Positions 60,540 to 64,000 of a stretch of 64,000 nucleotides of DNA are shown here, one piece after another. The stretch lies in the NCBI RefSeq assembly GCF_000283155.1, contig NW_004454207.1, positions 17,008,311 through 17,072,310 on the forward strand, given 5' to 3'. A model generated the notes under the pieces. The model did not search any database. It was given only the letters and a program-made list of their open reading frames with translations, and was not told the DNA's origin. Positions within the stretch are counted from its first letter, which is position 1, and each line of letters opens with the position of its first letter. Made by a program: the position numbers and the translations under genes. This DNA comes from Ceratotherium simum simum (lineage: Eukaryota; Chordata; Mammalia; Perissodactyla; Rhinocerotidae).

Positions 60540-61260
60540 TTGTGGCTCAGTGGCAAGCTGGAAGACGTGATTTGGTTTCTTCTTTCTTTCTGTGCCATGC
60601 ACTTTTATACATTTTTCTACATCTTGCTAACTTGGTTTTGGATTCCTCATGATTAGAGTGCAGGGAGAGAAAAGAGGTAAGGGGAGTAGTAGAACATTTA
60701 CTTAACTGGTATTGTAGTGATGGGCCACAGGGTCCTTCAGAGATAGCACCTACTTGCCCCATAGTGAAACCTTTCACCCGTGGTTTCCTTCACTGGGCAA
60801 CATAGCTCCATTTTAGTTACTACTATCTCCTCCCTCAGCCTCCAGGCTTTCAGTAGTTCTCAAGTCTTTCTACTGAGGTCTGTGGCCCTCCCAGAGATTC
60901 CCCTTGGTCAGGACCTAAGGTGAACCTACAGCAGCCCTTTATTACACAAAGCCCACCTCTGTTCCATTCATGTTCCAATAAAATTTGGGACCAATGCAAT
61001 GCAATAGTAAACTCTCTTTTGCTTGGCTATATAAATCCCCAGATAGCCATCTACTCAACTATAAATCAGACAGCAGTATATTCTTTTTTTCTCCACAAAA
61101 TGAAGGGTGAAGGTTTTCTCTCGACTCAGGGTAAAGAGGAAAACATTTCCCACCCCTCTACAGGGGCCATGACTCCAAGGCATAAGAGAGTTGATTCCAA
61201 AAGCTCTTTCTTCAACTCCTTACCCCTTTACATCCTCCTGTATATGAGTAGTTAAGAGAC
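60540..61260. other. Unclassified GC-richer block, LTR-like
   Basis: Distinctly less AT-rich than the flanks. It has an AATAAA at about 60977, a TATATAAAT at about 61028, and ORFs of 111 codons (+, 60920-61255) and 76 codons (-, 60547-60777) that I do not recognise. It could be an old LTR or internal retroelement segment. A cellular gene is unlikely. Confidence 0.3.
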
Positions 61261-62433
61261 ATAGCAGATGGAATGTGTCTTGTTTTTCAATTGAAACTTA
61301 AATTTTAAATCTCATTATATAGTTTTTTAGTATTTCTATATTATCTCTTAAAGGAACACATATTTATTGAAAGAAAACATCTGGCTTCCCTAACATGCAT
61401 TTTGGTGGCCCCCAAATTTCTTTCCCGTGAACTCATTCACTAGATGGAGTGATTATCCAATGGATAAGCATTTGCCTAGACTCTGAATTCCTTATTACAA
61501 CTAACTCGCTACTGTCATTTCCTTTGTAATGTACTAAAAAGAACTATAAACTAAAAAACAAAATAAAATGGCAATCTATATCAATTGAGAAATGATTATA
61601 TTCTCAAAATTAAATGTCATTATAAGATTAATGTTTTTGGCTTGAAATAATAACTAAATGTAGTAAAAACACGCCATTTTCCTGTTTCCATTGATGATAT
61701 ATTCCAAATAAAATGTGATTCTACTAAAAACATTAATATACTTACTATAAATCCATTATATTAAGACAGACAAGAATAAAAAAATTAATGTAGCAATCTA
61801 TTTTCCTTGATTATTGTCATAAAACTATTGGTTATATGACACATGTATATGACTACATTATGGTTAGATTCAGAACTTATTATCTATCTTTATTTTTTCT
61901 TATAAGGAAAAATGATTAAGAAAAGTGCACTGAAAGTTAGCTAGACAAGGTTAATATGTTACATGCCTGTAATGTTAACAGCAATAGCTATTTAAATGTA
62001 AAATACCTAACTTCAAGAACAGTCTACATACTAGCCAAAGAAAATTATTATTATTTTTTATTGAATGTTCTACATTTACATGATAGAATTTGTATCAGAT
62101 AGCATGCTTATGAACGTTCATCGTATACAATACAGCTAGAAGGAAAGTTGAGTGACTGAAGATAACTTTTTCTTGTTTTTTTTGTTGTTTACAACTCACT
62201 TTGCTATAATAATCCTTGCTATATGAATGTCATGGGTAATCAGGTTTTCTATTTTGAATTTTGTATTAGCTTTTTCTAGTCATCAATGGTGTTGATATTG
62301 ACAAGTAGAAACTTACAGAAAAATTGAACTCCCAAAACACATTAGTATTTCCTACTAATTTTTTTAATTGCTAGTGATTAAACTAAGTGCTGTCTTATTT
62401 AACACAGATTCTCAGAAGCCCTACATTGAAATC
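61261..62433. other. Unique AT-rich DNA, no gene seen
   Basis: No supported feature. Confidence 0.5.
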
Positions 62434-62765
62434 TTCTTTTTTTTTTTTTTAATTTTTTGTTTATTGCAGTAACATTGGTTTATAACATTGTAAAAGTTTC
62501 AGGTGTACATCATTGTATTTCTATTTCTGCATAGATTACATCATGTTCACCACCAAAATACTAATTACAACCCATCACCACACACATGTACCGAATTATC
62601 CCTTTCACCCTCCTCCCTCCCCCCTTCCCCTCTGGTAACCACCAATCCAATCTCTGTCCCTATGTGTTTGTTTATTGTTGTTATTATCTACTACTTAATG
62701 AAGGAAATCATACGGTATTTGACCTTCTCCCTCTGACTTATTTCACTTTGCATTATACCCTCTAA
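62434..62765 (-). mobile_element. L1 3' end, antisense
   Basis: Poly(T) at 62434-62450, then the antisense 3' UTR: GTAACATTGGTTTATAACAT, AGATTACATCATGTTCACCACC, CCCCTCTGGTAACCACCAATC. It is the reverse complement of the 3' end seen at 1860-2110. 5'-truncated. Confidence 0.85.
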
Positions 62766-63099
62766 TATAAAATTTTCTGTTCTCTGATTTATAAAGTCAT
62801 ATTCCTCAATAGAAAGTGTAACAGAAAATAGAGCATATAATAACTCTTTCATTTAAGATTTTGACAGAAAACAAGATAAACAGCCTTTTAGGACAAAAAG
62901 AACCTCTTTTTTTCCATACATATACCATGAATCTAGAAAAAAATTGTTCCTTTATGGAAAGGTAAGCCAATTAAAATATAGAATTCTTCTATAAATATAG
63001 TGTATTCAAAGATAAGGGCAGGTTGGAGGTAGGTACAACTATACAGGTGTAGAATGAGGGAATTCCTTTGTGATGATGGCATAAAACAGCCTGTGTCTT
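62766..63099. other. Unique DNA, no gene seen
   Basis: No clear feature. It may include diverged upstream L1 3' UTR. Confidence 0.4.
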
Positions 63100-63372
63100 G
63101 ATTGTGGTAGTGGTTACATGAAACTATACATGTAATAAGATTGTACAGATTTATACACACACACAAATGAGTGCTTGTAAAAACTAGAAAATCCTGAATA
63201 AAGCTTATAGATTATACCAATGTCAATTTCTTGGTTTTGATGTTATACTAGAATTATATTAGCTGTTACCATTGTAGGAAACTGGGTGAAGGGTACAAGT
63301 GATCTCTCTGTATTATTTTTGCAAGTTCTTGTGAATCTATAATTATTTAAAAATAAAAAGTTAAAAAAAAAA
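63100..63372 (+). mobile_element. Old L1 3' UTR with poly(A)
   Basis: CATGAAACTATACATGTAATAAG, a short CA run, TACCAATGTCAATTTCTTGG, GAAACTGGGTGAAGGGTACA and AATAAAAAGTT followed by poly(A). The final segment is shared with 24300-24392. Confidence 0.75.
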
Positions 63373-63824
63373 AACTCTTGAATGTTTTAGAGTTTCCTGC
63401 ACTTAACCAAAGTCATAGTTTTTATTTCCCTTAAGAGATTTGATTTTTACACAATAGGATTGCTTAAAATCAAATAATGACCTGGGATATTAGCTATAAT
63501 ATTAATGTCAAATATACTAAAATAGATTGAAGGAGCATTTTTTAAAAATCACTGGATTGGAATATTATGAATCAAATCATGAAAGGGAAATATTACCACA
63601 GACAAATTAGAAAAAGTTTATTATGATTATTTAAAATAAAATAAATCTGGCCATAGAAGTAATTTCTTCATGAACAACATCATTTATATTCATGTCATTG
63701 TTAGAAAAAGCCAGCATCTCCATTTTTATGGACTTAAATTTTTTTATCATTAACACAAGAGAATTTCAACAATTTATTAAAAGATCAATATTATATTTAA
63801 AGCAAATAGGACCTTGAAATCAAA
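63373..63824. other. Unique AT-rich DNA, no gene seen
   Basis: No supported feature. Confidence 0.5.
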
Positions 63825-63870
63825 TTTATTCATTCATTCATTTACAAATATCTAACGTGTACCTACCATG

Positions 63871-64000
63871 TGTCGGGGGAAGAGGGAGAATCTCCCTCTG
63901 CCCTTTCCCTTAAGGTTCTTCTGGCTGGCCAAATAATCAACAAGACAGGTTAGCAGGAGAAAATAATACCAAGTTTAATAACATGCATACATGGGAGAAA
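63871..64000 (-). mobile_element. LTR 3' end, cut by the window edge
   Basis: Read on the minus strand this ends ...TTATTAAACTTGGTATTATT ... TTTTCTCCTGCTAACCTG ... CTCTTCCCCCGACA, the common form of an ERV LTR 3' end (U5 with terminal CA). The rest lies beyond the window. ERV class not determined. Confidence 0.5.

Overview
This window reads as nuclear DNA of an odd-toed ungulate (Perissodactyla: an equid, or possibly a rhinoceros or tapir). The evidence is the interspersed repeats. At least eight copies of tRNA-derived SINEs of the equine ERE type are present, beginning GGGCCGGCCCCGTGGCTTAG or GGGGCCAGCCCCGTGGCCTAG. Several are close to one another in sequence and keep intact target-site duplications. 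Ancient pan-mammalian repeats (MIR, L2, MER5-like hAT, Tigger, MaLR LTRs) form the background. Species cannot be fixed from the sequence alone.

I find no protein-coding gene, no exon I can defend, no RNA gene and no CRISPR array. Open reading frames reach only about 170 codons. The longest lie in or across L1 or ERE repeats, and the rest have the lengths expected by chance in AT-rich DNA. The window therefore looks like a gene desert or the inside of a very long intron.

Layout. 1-4.8 kb: three same-orientation L1 fragments, the third with a decayed endonuclease and reverse transcriptase. 4.8-9 kb: an LTR remnant, an MER3-like hAT element and unique AT-rich DNA. 9.1-9.7 kb: a MIR with an internal 120-bp tandem duplication, then a TA-flanked Tigger MITE. 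10.8-15.8 kb: MER5-like elements, a MaLR LTR, an L2 and about 2 kb of repeat-poor DNA. 15.8-19 kb: dense nesting (ERE1; ERE1 in an antisense L1; Tigger in an old L1). 19-25 kb: largely unique, with MIRs and L1 tails. 25-32.7 kb: EREs, L2, MIRs and a full-length MLT1-type LTR. 32.7-38.6 kb: mostly unique. 38.6-39.9 kb: a several-layer nest of repeats. 40-48.8 kb: mostly unique, holding the best candidates for conserved non-coding DNA. 48.8-64 kb: mixed repeats, a possible solo LTR and the edge of a second LTR.

No undescribed system is evident. The items most worth checking are the nested insertions (a relative-age ladder), the shared tail modules of the two ERE families, the repeat-free candidate regulatory blocks, an RFX-type palindrome, a CArG box inside an LTR, and the head-to-tail L1 cluster.
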